Shown here in pieces: positions 18,901-27,044 of a DNA stretch of 64,000 bases; the stretch's first letter is position 1; each line of letters starts with the position of its first letter. The DNA comes from Pseudomonas tolaasii NCPPB 2192. Its GTDB lineage: Bacteria; Pseudomonadota; Gammaproteobacteria; Pseudomonadales; Pseudomonadaceae. The DNA is taken from assembly GCF_002813445.1 (NCBI RefSeq), contig NZ_PHHD01000001.1, forward strand, positions 3,348,001-3,412,000. The letters run 5' to 3'. The notes beneath the pieces are model-generated. The model was not told where the DNA came from and made no database searches. It saw nothing but the letters and a program-made list of their open reading frames with translations. The translations under genes were made by a program, and so were the position numbers.

Positions 18901-19485
18901 GAATACCAGCAACAGTCCGAGCGCAAACGTTATCTGGATGCCCAGGACGCCGACCTCGTGGAAGCCCTGGACACCCTGGAAAACGTGATCCGCAAGATCG
19001 ACAAGGAAACCCGTAATCGTTTCAAAGATACCTTTGATCAGATTAATGGCGGTTTACAGGCCTTATTCCCGAAAGTTTTCGGTGGAGGCAGCGCTTACTT
19101 GGAACTGACGGGCGAAGATCTACTCGATACAGGGGTAACGATCATGGCGCGGCCTCCGGGCAAGAAGAACAGCACCATCCATTTGTTGTCCGGTGGCGAG
19201 AAGGCACTGACCGCATTGGCCCTGGTATTTGCCATCTTCAAGTTGAACCCGGCGCCGTTCTGCATGCTCGACGAAGTTGACGCCCCGCTGGATGACGCTA
19301 ACGTTGGACGGTACGCGCGGCTGGTTAAAGAGATGTCCCAGACCGTGCAGTTCATCTATATCACCCACAACAAGATCGCCATGGAAATGGCCGATCAACT
19401 GATGGGTGTGACGATGCACGAACCGGGTTGTTCGCGCTTGGTGGCGGTGGATGTGGAAGAAGCGATGGCGATGGTGGAATCCTGA
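15997..19485 (+). CDS. smc: Chromosome segregation protein SMC
   Basis: ATPase of 1162 residues that forms a V-shaped dimer and compacts and aligns sister chromosomes, normally with ScpA and ScpB (not in this window). Start is GTG (MRLKCIKLAGFKSF). The Walker A motif is GPNGCGKSN near residue 32, followed by a long coiled coil from about 170 to 500. A hinge lies at about 510-660, then a returning coiled coil to about 1000. The C-terminal head has the ABC signature LLSGGEKALTALALVFAI and Walker B CMLDEVDAPLDD. The gap to the upstream GntR stop is only 2 bp. Confidence 0.96.
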   Translation: MRLKCIKLAGFKSFVDPTTVNFPSNMAAVVGPNGCGKSNIIDAVRWVMGESSAKNLRGESMTDVIFNGSTSRKPVSQASIELVFDNSDGTLIGEYAAYAEISIRRKVTRDSQNSYFLNGTKCRRRDITDIFLGTGLGPRSYSIIEQGMISKLIEAKPEDLRNFIEEAAGISKYKERRRETENRIRRTHENLARLTDLREELERQLERLHRQAQAAEKYQEYKGEERQLKAQLSALRWQALNDQVGQREAIIGTQEISFEALVAEQRNADASIERLRDGHHDLSERFNLVQGRFYSVGGDIARVEQSIQHGQQRLRQLQDDLKEAERARLETESHLGHDRTLLLTLGEELDMLTPEQEVTSAAAEEAAAALEESETTMHGWQEQWDAFNLQSAEPRRQAEVQQSRIQQLETSMERLAERQRRMQEERALLAADPEDAAIMELSEQLAESEMTLEELEASEEQQVERLEQLRQQLQQATQAQQQAQGDLQRLNGRLASLEALQQAALDPGTGTAEWLRDQHLAERPRLAEGLKVEAGWELAVETVLGADLQAVLVDDFGGFDLAGFAQGDLRLLSPAADGARVPGSLLDKVESAIDLSPWLGQVKPVESLEQALAQRGQLGAGESLISRDGYWVGRHFLRVRRASDAESGVLARGQEIVNLIAEREEREATLESLETELQTLRATQRQQETGREHLRRLLQDEARQQGELKAQLSASKAKVEQLTLRRTRLDEEVAEMGEQRALEHEQIGEARLQLQEALDSMALDTEQRELLLAQRDSLRERLDRVRQEARQHKDHAHQLAVRLGSLKAQHASTAQALERLEMQSERLTEKREQLSLNLEEGEAPLEELRLKLEELLDKRMTVDEELKTAQIALEDADRELRDAEKRRTQAEQQSQLIRGQLEQQRMEWQALTVRRKTLQDQLLEDGYDLHGVLNTLTAQASEKEAEEELERIAARIQRLGAINLAAIDEYQQQSERKRYLDAQDADLVEALDTLENVIRKIDKETRNRFKDTFDQINGGLQALFPKVFGGGSAYLELTGEDLLDTGVTIMARPPGKKNSTIHLLSGGEKALTALALVFAIFKLNPAPFCMLDEVDAPLDDANVGRYARLVKEMSQTVQFIYITHNKIAMEMADQLMGVTMHEPGCSRLVAVDVEEAMAMVES

Positions 19486-19575
19486 CCCGGGCTTTGAAAG
19501 AGAATTTTCGGCAGGATGTAAGGTGATGGACCCGGCTGTGAAATATGGCAAATGGACATATTTGTTCAAGGCATT

Positions 19576-19581
19576 TTGACA
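19576..19581 (+). promoter_or_regulatory. Possible -35 element ahead of zipA
   Basis: A perfect TTGACA lies in the 259-bp smc–zipA gap. No good -10 hexamer stands at the right distance (TTTGGT at 17 bp), so this is a weak call. The region is noticeably AT-richer than the flanking genes. Confidence 0.25.
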
Positions 19582-19744
19582 GACGGTGTAAAGTTATCTT
19601 TGGTCGTGCTAGTTTAATGTCAAATTTTCGTATGCGTGGGCAAAACGTCAGTCAGAACATAGAGTTGGCGCCACGTTTTAAAGCGGTTTGGATGTTGCTA
19701 AACCCCTTATTTTTCAGCATTTTTTATTAGAGGCACGGGATTAC

Positions 19745-20611
19745 ATGGAAATCGGTCTGCGCGAGTGGCTGATCGTCATCGGCATTATTGTCATTGCCGG
19801 TATTCTTTTTGATGGCTGGCGCCGCATGCGCGGTGGCAAGGGCAAGCTCAAATTCCGTCTGGACCGTAACCTGTCCAACTTGCCAGACGACGACGGCAGC
19901 GCCGAGCTGCTGGGGCCGCCCCGTGTGCTGGACACCCATAAAGAGCCGCAACTGGACGAACACGACTTGCCGTCCATGAGCGCGCCGGTGCGCGAAGCCC
20001 GTGAACCGTCTTCCAAGCGTGGCAAGCGCAACAGCGCACCGGTTGCCGAACCGCACCAGGGCGACCTGAACCTGGACGTGGATGATGGCCCGAGCTTCAG
20101 CAGCCGTGATGACGACTTCCCTGACGAAACCCCGGCCAAAAGCAGTGCGCCACGCCAATCGGTCAATGATCAGCCGGCCGCCGAAGAGGTGCTGGTAATC
20201 AGCGTGATCTGCCGTGACGCCGCCGGCTTCAAGGGCCCGGCGCTGTTGCAGAACATTCTGGAAAGCGGCCTGCGTTTCGGCGAAATGGATATTTTCCACC
20301 GTCACGAAAGCATGGCGGGCAACGGCGAAGTGCTGTTCTCCATGGCCAACGCGGTCAAACCGGGCACGTTCGACCTGGACGATATCGACCTGTTCAGCAC
20401 GCCGGCCGTGAGTTTCTTCCTCGGCCTGCCGGGCCCGCGTCACCCGAAACAAGCGTTCGACGTGATGGTGGCCGCCGCCCGCAAGCTGTCCCAGGAGTTG
20501 AATGGCGAGTTGAAGGACGATCAACGCAGCGTCCTGACGGCCCAGACCATCGAGCATTACCGTCAGCGCATCGTCGAGTTCGAGCGTCGCGCCCTGACAC
20601 AAAAACGCTGA
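19745..20611 (+). CDS. zipA: Cell division protein ZipA
   Basis: Inner-membrane protein that tethers and bundles FtsZ at midcell. 288 residues from the ATG at 19745. The N-terminal anchor is LREWLIVIGIIVIAGILFDGW (about 5-25), then a basic patch (RRMRGGKGKLKFRL). A charged, flexible linker covers about 45-160. The C-terminal FtsZ-binding domain has VLVISVICRDAAGFKGPALLQNIL and PGTFDLDDIDLFSTPAVSFFLGLPGP. The frame is open further upstream, but only this start places the anchor at the N-terminus as in the family. Confidence 0.95.
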   Translation: MEIGLREWLIVIGIIVIAGILFDGWRRMRGGKGKLKFRLDRNLSNLPDDDGSAELLGPPRVLDTHKEPQLDEHDLPSMSAPVREAREPSSKRGKRNSAPVAEPHQGDLNLDVDDGPSFSSRDDDFPDETPAKSSAPRQSVNDQPAAEEVLVISVICRDAAGFKGPALLQNILESGLRFGEMDIFHRHESMAGNGEVLFSMANAVKPGTFDLDDIDLFSTPAVSFFLGLPGPRHPKQAFDVMVAAARKLSQELNGELKDDQRSVLTAQTIEHYRQRIVEFERRALTQKR

Positions 20612-20658
20612 GGATTGCTCCTCGGCGTTGTCGGATAGAATAAGCGCACTAACATATT

Positions 20659-20680
20659 GAGCAGCTTCGGCTGCTCTTTT
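20659..20680 (+). terminator. UUCG-loop hairpin between zipA and ligA
   Basis: GAGCAGC-TTCG-GCTGCTC followed by TTTT. It is a short stem closed by the very stable UUCG tetraloop. It lies 48 bp after zipA and 19 bp before the ligA ATG, so it could terminate zipA or attenuate read-through into ligA. Confidence 0.65.
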
Positions 20681-20699
20681 GCTTTCTGAGAGAACACCC

Positions 20700-23057
20700 A
20701 TGACCGCCGCCCACACCCGCATCCTCGAACTGCGCGCTGAACTGGATCAGCACAACTACCGTTACCACGTCCTCGACGAGCCGAGCATTCCGGACGCCGA
20801 GTACGACCGGCTGTATCACGAGCTCAAGGCTCTTGAGGCCGAGCACCCGGAGTTGGTGACGCGGGATTCGCCGACGCAGCGGGTCGGCAGTGCGGCGCTG
20901 TCGGCGTTCACCCAGGTCAAGCACGCCATTCCGATGCTCAGCCTCGGCAACGCGTTTGATGAAACCACCCTGCTGGAGTTCGATCGGCGCGTTACTGAAG
21001 GCCTCGACCTGCCGGTGGGCGACCTGTTTGGCGGCGGCGCGGCGGTGGAGTACAGCTGTGAACCCAAACTGGATGGCCTGGCGGTCAGCCTGTTATATGA
21101 AAATGGCGAGCTGACACGCGGCGCCACCCGTGGCGACGGCACCACCGGCGAAGACATCAGCGTCAACGTGCGCACCGTGCGCAATATCCCGCTGAAGCTG
21201 CACAGCAGCGGCTGGCCGGCGACCCTGGAAGTGCGTGGCGAAGTGTTCATGTCCAAGGCCGGTTTCGAGCGCCTGAACGCCTCGCAGTTGGAAGTCGGTG
21301 GCAAGACCTTCGCCAACCCGCGCAACGCCGCTGCCGGCAGCCTGCGCCAGCTGGACTCGAAAATCACCGCCAGCCGCCCGCTGGAATTCTGTTGCTATGG
21401 CGTGACCACCGATATCAGCGACACCCACATCGGTAACCTGCAGCAGCTCAAGAAGTGGGGCATGCCCATCAGCCACGAGCTGAAGCTGGCCAAGGGTATT
21501 CAGGATTGCCTGGACTACTACCGCGATATCGGCGAGCGGCGCAACAGCCTGCCATACGAGATTGACGGCGTGGTGTTCAAGGTCAACAGCATTGCGTCCC
21601 AGCGGGAACTGGGCTTCCGCGCCCGCGAACCGCGCTGGGCCATTGCACATAAATTCCCGGCCATGGAAGAGCTGACCGAGTTGCTCGACGTCGAATTCCA
21701 GGTCGGCCGTACCGGCGCCGTGACGCCGGTGGCACGCTTGAAACCGGTGAAGGTGGCGGGTGTGACCGTGTCCAACGCCACGCTGCACAACATGGACGAA
21801 GTGGCGCGCCTGGGCTTGATGATTGGCGATACGGTGATCATCCGCCGCGCCGGTGATGTGATTCCGCAGGTGGTGTCGGTGGTGCCTGAGCGCCGCCCGG
21901 AAAACGCCCGCGCGGTGCAGATCCCCGAAAGCTGTCCGGTATGCGGCTCTCACGTGGAGCGCACGCAATTGGTCAAGCGCAGCAAGGGCAAGGAAACCGT
22001 CAGCGAGGGCGCGGTGTACCGCTGCGTCGGGCGCCTGGCCTGTGGTGCGCAGCTCAAGCAGGCGATCATTCACTTCGTCTCGCGCCGCGCCATGGACATT
22101 GACGGGCTGGGCGACAAGACCATCGAGCAACTGGTGGATGAAAAACTCATCGGCTCGCCGGCGGATCTGTACAAACTCAGGTATGAGCAGATTATCGACC
22201 TGGAAGGCTTTGCCGATATTTCCAGCAAGAAGCTGATCACCGCCATCGAAAACAGCAAGTCGCCGACGTTGGCTCGGTTTATCTACGCCTTGGGCATTCC
22301 GGATGTGGGCGAGGAGACGGCCAAGGTGCTGGCACGTTCGCTGGCCTCCCTGGAGCGCGTGCAGAAGGCCTTGCCCGAAGTGTTGACCTACCTGCCGGAC
22401 GTGGGCCTGGAAGTGGCGCACGAGATTCACAGCTTTTTTGAAGACAGCCACAACCGCGACGTAATCGGCGCGCTGTTGTCGCCGGACGAGTGCGCGCTGC
22501 AATTGCAGGATCAGGGCGAATTGAGTGCCGAGTTTGCCGCCAGCACCACGCTGGGCGGTTTGCTCGACAAGCTGCATGTGCCGAGCGTCGGCCCGGGCGC
22601 TGCGCAAAAACTGGCGGACAAGTTCATCACCCTGGAAGGCGTGATCAGAGCCGACTGGCTGGACATGCGCCAGGCGCTGCCCGAGAAGCAGGCCAAGGCC
22701 GTGCGCGAGTTTTTCGATAACCCTGACAATGCGAGCCACGCGCTGGCCATCGAGCAGCAGCTCAAAGACTTCGGCATGCACTGGCAGAGCGAGAAGAAGG
22801 TCGTGGAAGGCTTGCCGGAAGCGGGCCATACCTGGGTGCTGACCGGCTCCCTTGAGCTGATGAGCCGCGACGTGGCCAAGGACAAGCTCGAAAGCCTCGG
22901 CGCCAAGGTGGCGGGTTCCGTTTCGGCGAAAACTCACTGTGTGGTGGCGGGGCCGGGCGCCGGCTCCAAACTGGCCAAGGCCACCGAGCTGGGCTTGAAG
23001 GTGCTCGACGAAGAAGCTTTCGTCGCCTTCCTGGCCAGGCACAACATCACCGTCTGA
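20700..23057 (+). CDS. ligA: NAD+-dependent DNA ligase
   Basis: Essential replicative ligase that seals nicks using NAD+. 785 residues from the ATG at 20700 (MTAAHTRILELRAELD). The N-terminal Ia domain is HNYRYHVLDEPSIPDAEYDRL. Adenylation motif CEPKLDGLAV has the nucleophile K123. An OB fold follows, then a four-Cys zinc finger starting CPVCGSHVER (the later cysteines are in YRCVGRLACGAQ), helix-hairpin-helix repeats, and a C-terminal BRCT domain (EAGHTWVLTGSLELMSRD to the end). It is about 110 residues longer than E. coli LigA, as in other pseudomonads. Confidence 0.97.
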   Translation: MTAAHTRILELRAELDQHNYRYHVLDEPSIPDAEYDRLYHELKALEAEHPELVTRDSPTQRVGSAALSAFTQVKHAIPMLSLGNAFDETTLLEFDRRVTEGLDLPVGDLFGGGAAVEYSCEPKLDGLAVSLLYENGELTRGATRGDGTTGEDISVNVRTVRNIPLKLHSSGWPATLEVRGEVFMSKAGFERLNASQLEVGGKTFANPRNAAAGSLRQLDSKITASRPLEFCCYGVTTDISDTHIGNLQQLKKWGMPISHELKLAKGIQDCLDYYRDIGERRNSLPYEIDGVVFKVNSIASQRELGFRAREPRWAIAHKFPAMEELTELLDVEFQVGRTGAVTPVARLKPVKVAGVTVSNATLHNMDEVARLGLMIGDTVIIRRAGDVIPQVVSVVPERRPENARAVQIPESCPVCGSHVERTQLVKRSKGKETVSEGAVYRCVGRLACGAQLKQAIIHFVSRRAMDIDGLGDKTIEQLVDEKLIGSPADLYKLRYEQIIDLEGFADISSKKLITAIENSKSPTLARFIYALGIPDVGEETAKVLARSLASLERVQKALPEVLTYLPDVGLEVAHEIHSFFEDSHNRDVIGALLSPDECALQLQDQGELSAEFAASTTLGGLLDKLHVPSVGPGAAQKLADKFITLEGVIRADWLDMRQALPEKQAKAVREFFDNPDNASHALAIEQQLKDFGMHWQSEKKVVEGLPEAGHTWVLTGSLELMSRDVAKDKLESLGAKVAGSVSAKTHCVVAGPGAGSKLAKATELGLKVLDEEAFVAFLARHNITV

Positions 23058-23065
23058 CCCGCTAC

Positions 23066-23108
23066 TGTGGCGAGGGAGCTTGCTCCCGCCGGGCTGCGCA
23101 GCAGCCCC
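23066..23108. repeat. Single REP-like unit
   Basis: TGTGGCGAGGGAGCTTGCTCCCGC, then GGGCTGCGCAGCAGCCCC, which is itself a hairpin. It belongs to a related but distinct family beginning GTGGCGAG, also seen at 40279-40414. Confidence 0.6.
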
Positions 23109-23172
23109 ATCAGGAAAATGAACGATCTCTTCCGGACGATGATCTAGTCTCTGTCACCTGGGAGAGACCGTC

Positions 23173-24339
23173 ATGTTCCGCTATTTCGAGCAGCTCAGTT
23201 CACGCATCGCCGCGCCGTTCACGGCGGGTTCGTCGCGCAACAGCAAAGTGTGGCAGTGCCGCTGCGGGCAATCGCTGTTCTTTCGCAACAGCCAGTGCCT
23301 GGCGTGCTCGGCGCTGCTGGGTTACCAGCCGCAACAAAGTCGTTTGTCTTCGCTGCAACCCGGCCCGGTCGTCGACACCTGGCTGCAGGATGACAACCTC
23401 GACGCCGGCGCCTTCCGGCGTTGCGCCAACCTCAACACTCCGGCGGCTTGTAACTGGCTGATTCCGGCCCACAGCACCGCGCCATTGTGCGTGGCGTGCA
23501 GCCTGAATCGCACCATTCCTGACCTGTCGATTCCGGAAAACCCCGAGCGCTGGCGCAAGGTGGAAACCGCCAAGCGTCGTCTGGTGGCCCAGTTGATCAG
23601 CCTTGGCCTGCGCGTGGTGCCTAAAAGCGTCGACGAGGAAAACGGCCTCGCGTTCGACTTCGTCGGCATCGACCTGGACGGCAACGCGCCCATGACAGGC
23701 CACGCCAATGGCTTGATTACCCTGGATATCAAGGAAGCCGACGACGCCCACCGCGAAAAGGTCCGCGTGCAGATGCGCGAGCCGTATCGCACCCTGCTCG
23801 GGCATTTTCGCCATGAGGTCGGGCATTACTATTGGGATCGCCTTATCGCCAACACCCATTGGATCGAGCCGTTTCGCAACCTGTTCGGCGATGAACGTGC
23901 CAGTTACGCCGACGCGCTCGACCAGCATTACCGCAACGGACCGCGTCCTGAGTGGCAACACACCTGCGTCAGCGCCTATGCCACCATGCACCCGTGGGAA
24001 GACTGGGCGGAAACCTGGGCGCATTACCTGCACATGATGGACGCCGTCGACACGGCCCTCGGCTTCGGCATGAGCGCCCGCGAAATGGATCTGGACTACC
24101 AACCGTTCCCGCTCACCACCCTTTACGACCCCGAACACCCCGGCGGCGCGGCGTTTCTGTCATTCGTCAACGCCTGGATCGAACTGGCGGGCATGCTCAA
24201 TGAACTGTCGCGCAGTATGGGGCAGCCGGATTTTTATCCCTTCGTGTTGCCGCCGGCGGTGATCGCCAAGCTGCACTTCATTCACCTGGTGATCCAGGAA
24301 GAGGGCGGCCGGGCGGATGAGGCAGTGCAGGCGCACTAA
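23173..24339 (+). CDS. Putative zinc metallopeptidase with N-terminal zinc ribbon
   Basis: 388-residue cytoplasmic protein of the putative zinc-binding metallopeptidase family (Peptidase_Mx). The N-terminus carries a zinc ribbon (CRCGQ, then CLACSALLGY, about 30-55). The central catalytic signature is HFRHEVGHYYWDRL (about 213-226), an HExxH motif of HEVGH type. It is followed by WEDWAETWAHYLHMMD, which supplies a likely third zinc ligand and catalytic residues. No signal peptide is seen. The gene is alone between ligA and a REP pair. The family has no well-established substrate that I know of, so the function stays open. Confidence 0.8.
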   Translation: MFRYFEQLSSRIAAPFTAGSSRNSKVWQCRCGQSLFFRNSQCLACSALLGYQPQQSRLSSLQPGPVVDTWLQDDNLDAGAFRRCANLNTPAACNWLIPAHSTAPLCVACSLNRTIPDLSIPENPERWRKVETAKRRLVAQLISLGLRVVPKSVDEENGLAFDFVGIDLDGNAPMTGHANGLITLDIKEADDAHREKVRVQMREPYRTLLGHFRHEVGHYYWDRLIANTHWIEPFRNLFGDERASYADALDQHYRNGPRPEWQHTCVSAYATMHPWEDWAETWAHYLHMMDAVDTALGFGMSAREMDLDYQPFPLTTLYDPEHPGGAAFLSFVNAWIELAGMLNELSRSMGQPDFYPFVLPPAVIAKLHFIHLVIQEEGGRADEAVQAH

Positions 24340-24348
24340 CCTGCTTTG

Positions 24349-24436
24349 TGTGGGAGCCGGGCTTGCCCGCGATAGTATCAGCGCGATACCGCTGACACAC
24401 CGCGTTGCCTGCATCGCGGGCAAGCCCGGCTCCCAG
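24349..24436. repeat. REP pair (inverted)
   Basis: TGTGGGAGCCGGGCTTGCCCGCGAT is inverted at the right (ATCGCGGGCAAGCCCGGCTCCCA). It separates the metallopeptidase gene from the SRP RNA gene. Confidence 0.88.
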
Positions 24437-24509
24437 AGGGGGGCGGTGCGGGTTAGGGGCCGCGGGCAAGTGCTTGAACCATCGAATGTTTTTAATCCGG
24501 AACCAACAG

Positions 24510-24537
24510 TTGTAACTTCCGATGAGATCGGTACAAT
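24510..24537 (+). promoter_or_regulatory. Promoter of the SRP RNA gene
   Basis: TTGTAA (24510-24515) and TACAAT (24532-24537) are spaced 16 bp apart. Transcription would start near 24544, about 20 nt before the predicted base of the SRP RNA stem. Confidence 0.7.
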
Positions 24538-24563
24538 GGCGCGGCTTGCCGAGAGGCAGGCGT

Positions 24564-24688
24564 CGTTATGGTGACCCCATCGGTCCCCCCGCAACGATTA
24601 CCCGTGAACCTGGTCAGAGCCGGAAGGCAGCAGCCACAGCGGGAACATTGTGTGCCGGGGTGTGGCTGGTGGGGTTGCCTCCATAACG
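24564..24688 (+). ncRNA. ffs: 4.5S signal recognition particle RNA
   Basis: RNA of the bacterial signal recognition particle, which binds Ffh and delivers nascent membrane proteins to FtsY. The conserved Ffh-binding apical region is visible: GTCAGAGCCGGAAGGCAGCAGCCA contains the GGAA tetraloop and the asymmetric loop AGCAG. The long hairpin closes at its base with CGTTATGG (24564-24571) pairing CCATAACG (24681-24688). The mature ends may lie several bases inside these limits. No coding gene overlaps. Confidence 0.93.
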
Positions 24689-24876
24689 CTCTTCCTCGCT
24701 GTAACCCTGCATTTCAAATCAAAAAACCACTTTTCAGTCACCTGCCCATGTTTATGGCGCGGTCGATGACGGCTGGACAACCTCACGCCGCCTGCTAGCG
24801 TCAATGATGCAAACGACCCCAGTGCTGGAGTAGTGAAGAAGTGATGGCACTCAATCCCTGATTAAGGATGATTGCC

Positions 24877-25809
24877 ATGCCCAGCCCCCAGGATTTACCC
24901 CTTTCCATCAAGACTTCCGTCGGCACCCCTGGCAAGGCGGTCAATGAGCCTGCCGATGTCCGAAACATCCAGCGCCTGTTCAATCTGATCAAGTCAACGT
25001 CCGAATTGCCCTTGGTCGAGGACGGCAAGTCCGGCCCCAAACTGATGCAGCGCATCACGGATTATCAAGTGAGCCGCCTGAAAGCCACCAAACCTGACGG
25101 GATCATTGACCCCGCCGGACGGACTTTCAATAGCCTGCTCGATGAGGCGCGCAAGGCAGCTCAAGCCCCCGGCTCGGACAAGCAACACCTGGTGACCAAG
25201 GCCACCTGCGACGGCAACGTGACATTGACCGACGCTGATTTCCAGAACGCCGCCGCTCAATTGGGCAACGGCATTGCGGTGAACATCATCAAGGCCTTCG
25301 CCATTGTGGAATCCGGCGGGCGTTCCGGGTTCAGCCCGGCATTGATGCCGGTCGTGGCCTATGAAGGGCACATTTTCCGCAAGTACACCCAGCAAAAATA
25401 CGACAAGGCTTACCCCTTTTTGTCCTACCCCTACCTGGAAAAGGCCGGCCCGCAATGGCGTGCCAATAACAAGGACCAGGCCACGGCCTGGAAAACCATG
25501 CTGGCGGCATTCAACCTCGACCCTGAGGCTGCCTTGATGTCGGCGTCCTACGGCATGTTTCAAATCATGGGCTTCAACTTCGCAGCCTGCGGGTACAAGA
25601 ACGTGTTCGATTTTGTGGCCGCGTTGAAGCTCAATGCCGGGCAGCAATTGAAGGCGTTCGTGGGTTTTTGCAGCAAGAACCCGGCGTTGATCAAGGCCAT
25701 GAAGACCAAGGATTATGTGGGCATGGCCCGCAACTACAACGGCAAGGACTTTGGCGACTACGACAAGCGAATCCAGAAAACCTATGAAGCACTGGAGAAG
25801 AAAAAGTAG
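24877..25809 (+). CDS. N-acetylmuramidase-family protein with peptidoglycan-binding-like N-terminus (copy 1)
   Basis: Predicted to cleave the glycan strands of peptidoglycan. 310 residues. The ATG at 24877 is preferred over one at 24868 because AAGGA lies 8 bp upstream. The N-terminal part (about 10-95) looks like a peptidoglycan-binding domain (PADVRNIQRLFNLI, then PDGIIDPAGRTFNSL). The C-terminal half (about 115-308) is an N-acetylmuramidase/DUF3380 lysozyme fold with FAIVESGGRSGF (likely catalytic E145), YEGHIFRKYT, SASYGMFQIMGFNFAACGY and YNGKDFGDYDKRI. There is no signal peptide, so it needs another export route (type VI secretion, or lysis) to reach its substrate. It is a paralogue of the next gene. 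A prophage origin is possible, but no other phage gene is seen. Confidence 0.82.
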   Translation: MPSPQDLPLSIKTSVGTPGKAVNEPADVRNIQRLFNLIKSTSELPLVEDGKSGPKLMQRITDYQVSRLKATKPDGIIDPAGRTFNSLLDEARKAAQAPGSDKQHLVTKATCDGNVTLTDADFQNAAAQLGNGIAVNIIKAFAIVESGGRSGFSPALMPVVAYEGHIFRKYTQQKYDKAYPFLSYPYLEKAGPQWRANNKDQATAWKTMLAAFNLDPEAALMSASYGMFQIMGFNFAACGYKNVFDFVAALKLNAGQQLKAFVGFCSKNPALIKAMKTKDYVGMARNYNGKDFGDYDKRIQKTYEALEKKK

Positions 25810-25840
25810 CCCAACAACACCGTTTCCAGGTTAAGTGCAC

Positions 25841-25877
25841 GGCGCATTGATAGCTGTCTCACAGCAATCAATGCGCC
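25841..25877 (+). terminator. Hairpin after muramidase copy 1
   Basis: A perfect 10-bp stem GGCGCATTGA/TCAATGCGCC with a 17-nt loop. No T run follows, so it is a weak terminator or an mRNA-stabilising hairpin between the two muramidase genes. Confidence 0.45.
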
Positions 25878-25957
25878 TACTGGACAACCCAAAACCAACT
25901 TGTTAGCGTGCGCCAGCCACTTGTTTCAGAGTGTGACAACAGTAATAAGTTGATATT

Positions 25958-25973
25958 GAAGTGCTATCACTTC
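25958..25973. promoter_or_regulatory. Perfect palindrome before muramidase copy 2
   Basis: GAAGTG-CTAT-CACTTC, a 16-bp perfect inverted repeat ending 23 bp before the second muramidase start. It lies in an AT-rich stretch where a promoter is expected. It could be an operator; its binding protein is unknown. Confidence 0.4.
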
Positions 25974-25996
25974 TTTAACTAACAGGGATGTCTGTC

Positions 25997-27043
25997 ATGA
26001 AAAGCCTGCAAGGGTTGCCCCGTCTTATCAGTGCTTCCGTCGGCGCTCCGGGTAAAGCGCGCAACTTGCCCGCCGATGTTCAGTGCATCCAGTATTTATT
26101 TAATTTGATCATTCCCAAGATGGGCTTTCCGCTGGCTGAAAACGGCAAGTGCGATGGCCAGTTGGTGCAGTGCATCAGTCAATATCAGTTCCGTCACCTC
26201 AAGTACGCGCACCCCGATGGTGTGATCGATCCGACGGGCCGTACCTTCAACAGCCTGATCGAAGAAGCGGTGAAGGTGCCGGTAAAGGCCTTTCCGACGA
26301 TGCGCATTCCGAGCTTTCTGAACGTGTTCGGCAATAACAATGGCGACGCGGTGCAGGCTACGGTGAATGTGTATCTGGACCGCATGCGCGCGATGGTCGA
26401 GGCCGAGCGGCGCAACCGCCAGCTGATGCTGCAGGCCACGTGCGACGGGGGCATGACCCTCACCGACACCGACTTCCAGAATGCCGCCACGCAGTTGGGC
26501 AGCGGCATTTCGGTGAACATCATCAAGGCCTTCGCCACCGTGGAATCCGGCGGGCGCTCGGGTTTTGGCCCGGCCAAACTGCCGGTGATCGCCTTTGAAG
26601 GGCACCTGTTTCGCAAGTACACCAAGCACATCTACGACCAGGCGCACCCGCTGCTGTCCTACCCCTACGTGAAGAAAGCCGGGCCGCAGTGGCAGGCCAA
26701 TAACAAGGACCAGACCAAAGCCTGGGAAACCATGGCCACGGCCTTTGCCCTGGACCAGGAGGCGGCATTGATGTCGGCCTCCTGGGGCATGTTTCAGATC
26801 ATGGGGTTCAACTTTACGTCGTGCGGTTACAAAACCGTGTTTGAGTTTGCCGCCGCCTTAAAGGTTAATGCCGGCAATCAACTTAAGGCTTTTATCGGTT
26901 TTTGCAGCCAAAGCCCGGCTTTGATTAAAGCCATGAAAGATAAAGATTATGTCGCCATGGCGCGCAACTATAACGGCAAGGATTACGGCGACTATGACAA
27001 CCGAATCAAAAAGGCCTACGAGGCACTTGAAGGGAAAAAATAA
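25997..27043 (+). CDS. N-acetylmuramidase-family protein (copy 2)
   Basis: Paralogue of the preceding muramidase, 348 residues from the ATG at 25997. It has the same architecture: a peptidoglycan-binding-like N-terminus (PADVQCIQYLFNLI, PDGVIDPTGRTFNSL), then a muramidase domain with FATVESGGRSGF (likely catalytic E183), FEGHLFRKYT, SASWGMFQIMGFNF and YNGKDYGDYDNRI. It differs by an extra 35-40 residue linker (about 97-138) between the two domains. There is no signal peptide. It ends 1 bp before a small secreted protein gene, so the two are co-transcribed. This coupling of a cytoplasmic cell-wall hydrolase to a periplasmic partner resembles type VI effector–immunity pairs, which is inference. 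Confidence 0.82.
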   Translation: MKSLQGLPRLISASVGAPGKARNLPADVQCIQYLFNLIIPKMGFPLAENGKCDGQLVQCISQYQFRHLKYAHPDGVIDPTGRTFNSLIEEAVKVPVKAFPTMRIPSFLNVFGNNNGDAVQATVNVYLDRMRAMVEAERRNRQLMLQATCDGGMTLTDTDFQNAATQLGSGISVNIIKAFATVESGGRSGFGPAKLPVIAFEGHLFRKYTKHIYDQAHPLLSYPYVKKAGPQWQANNKDQTKAWETMATAFALDQEAALMSASWGMFQIMGFNFTSCGYKTVFEFAAALKVNAGNQLKAFIGFCSQSPALIKAMKDKDYVAMARNYNGKDYGDYDNRIKKAYEALEGKK

Positions 27044-27044
27044 G

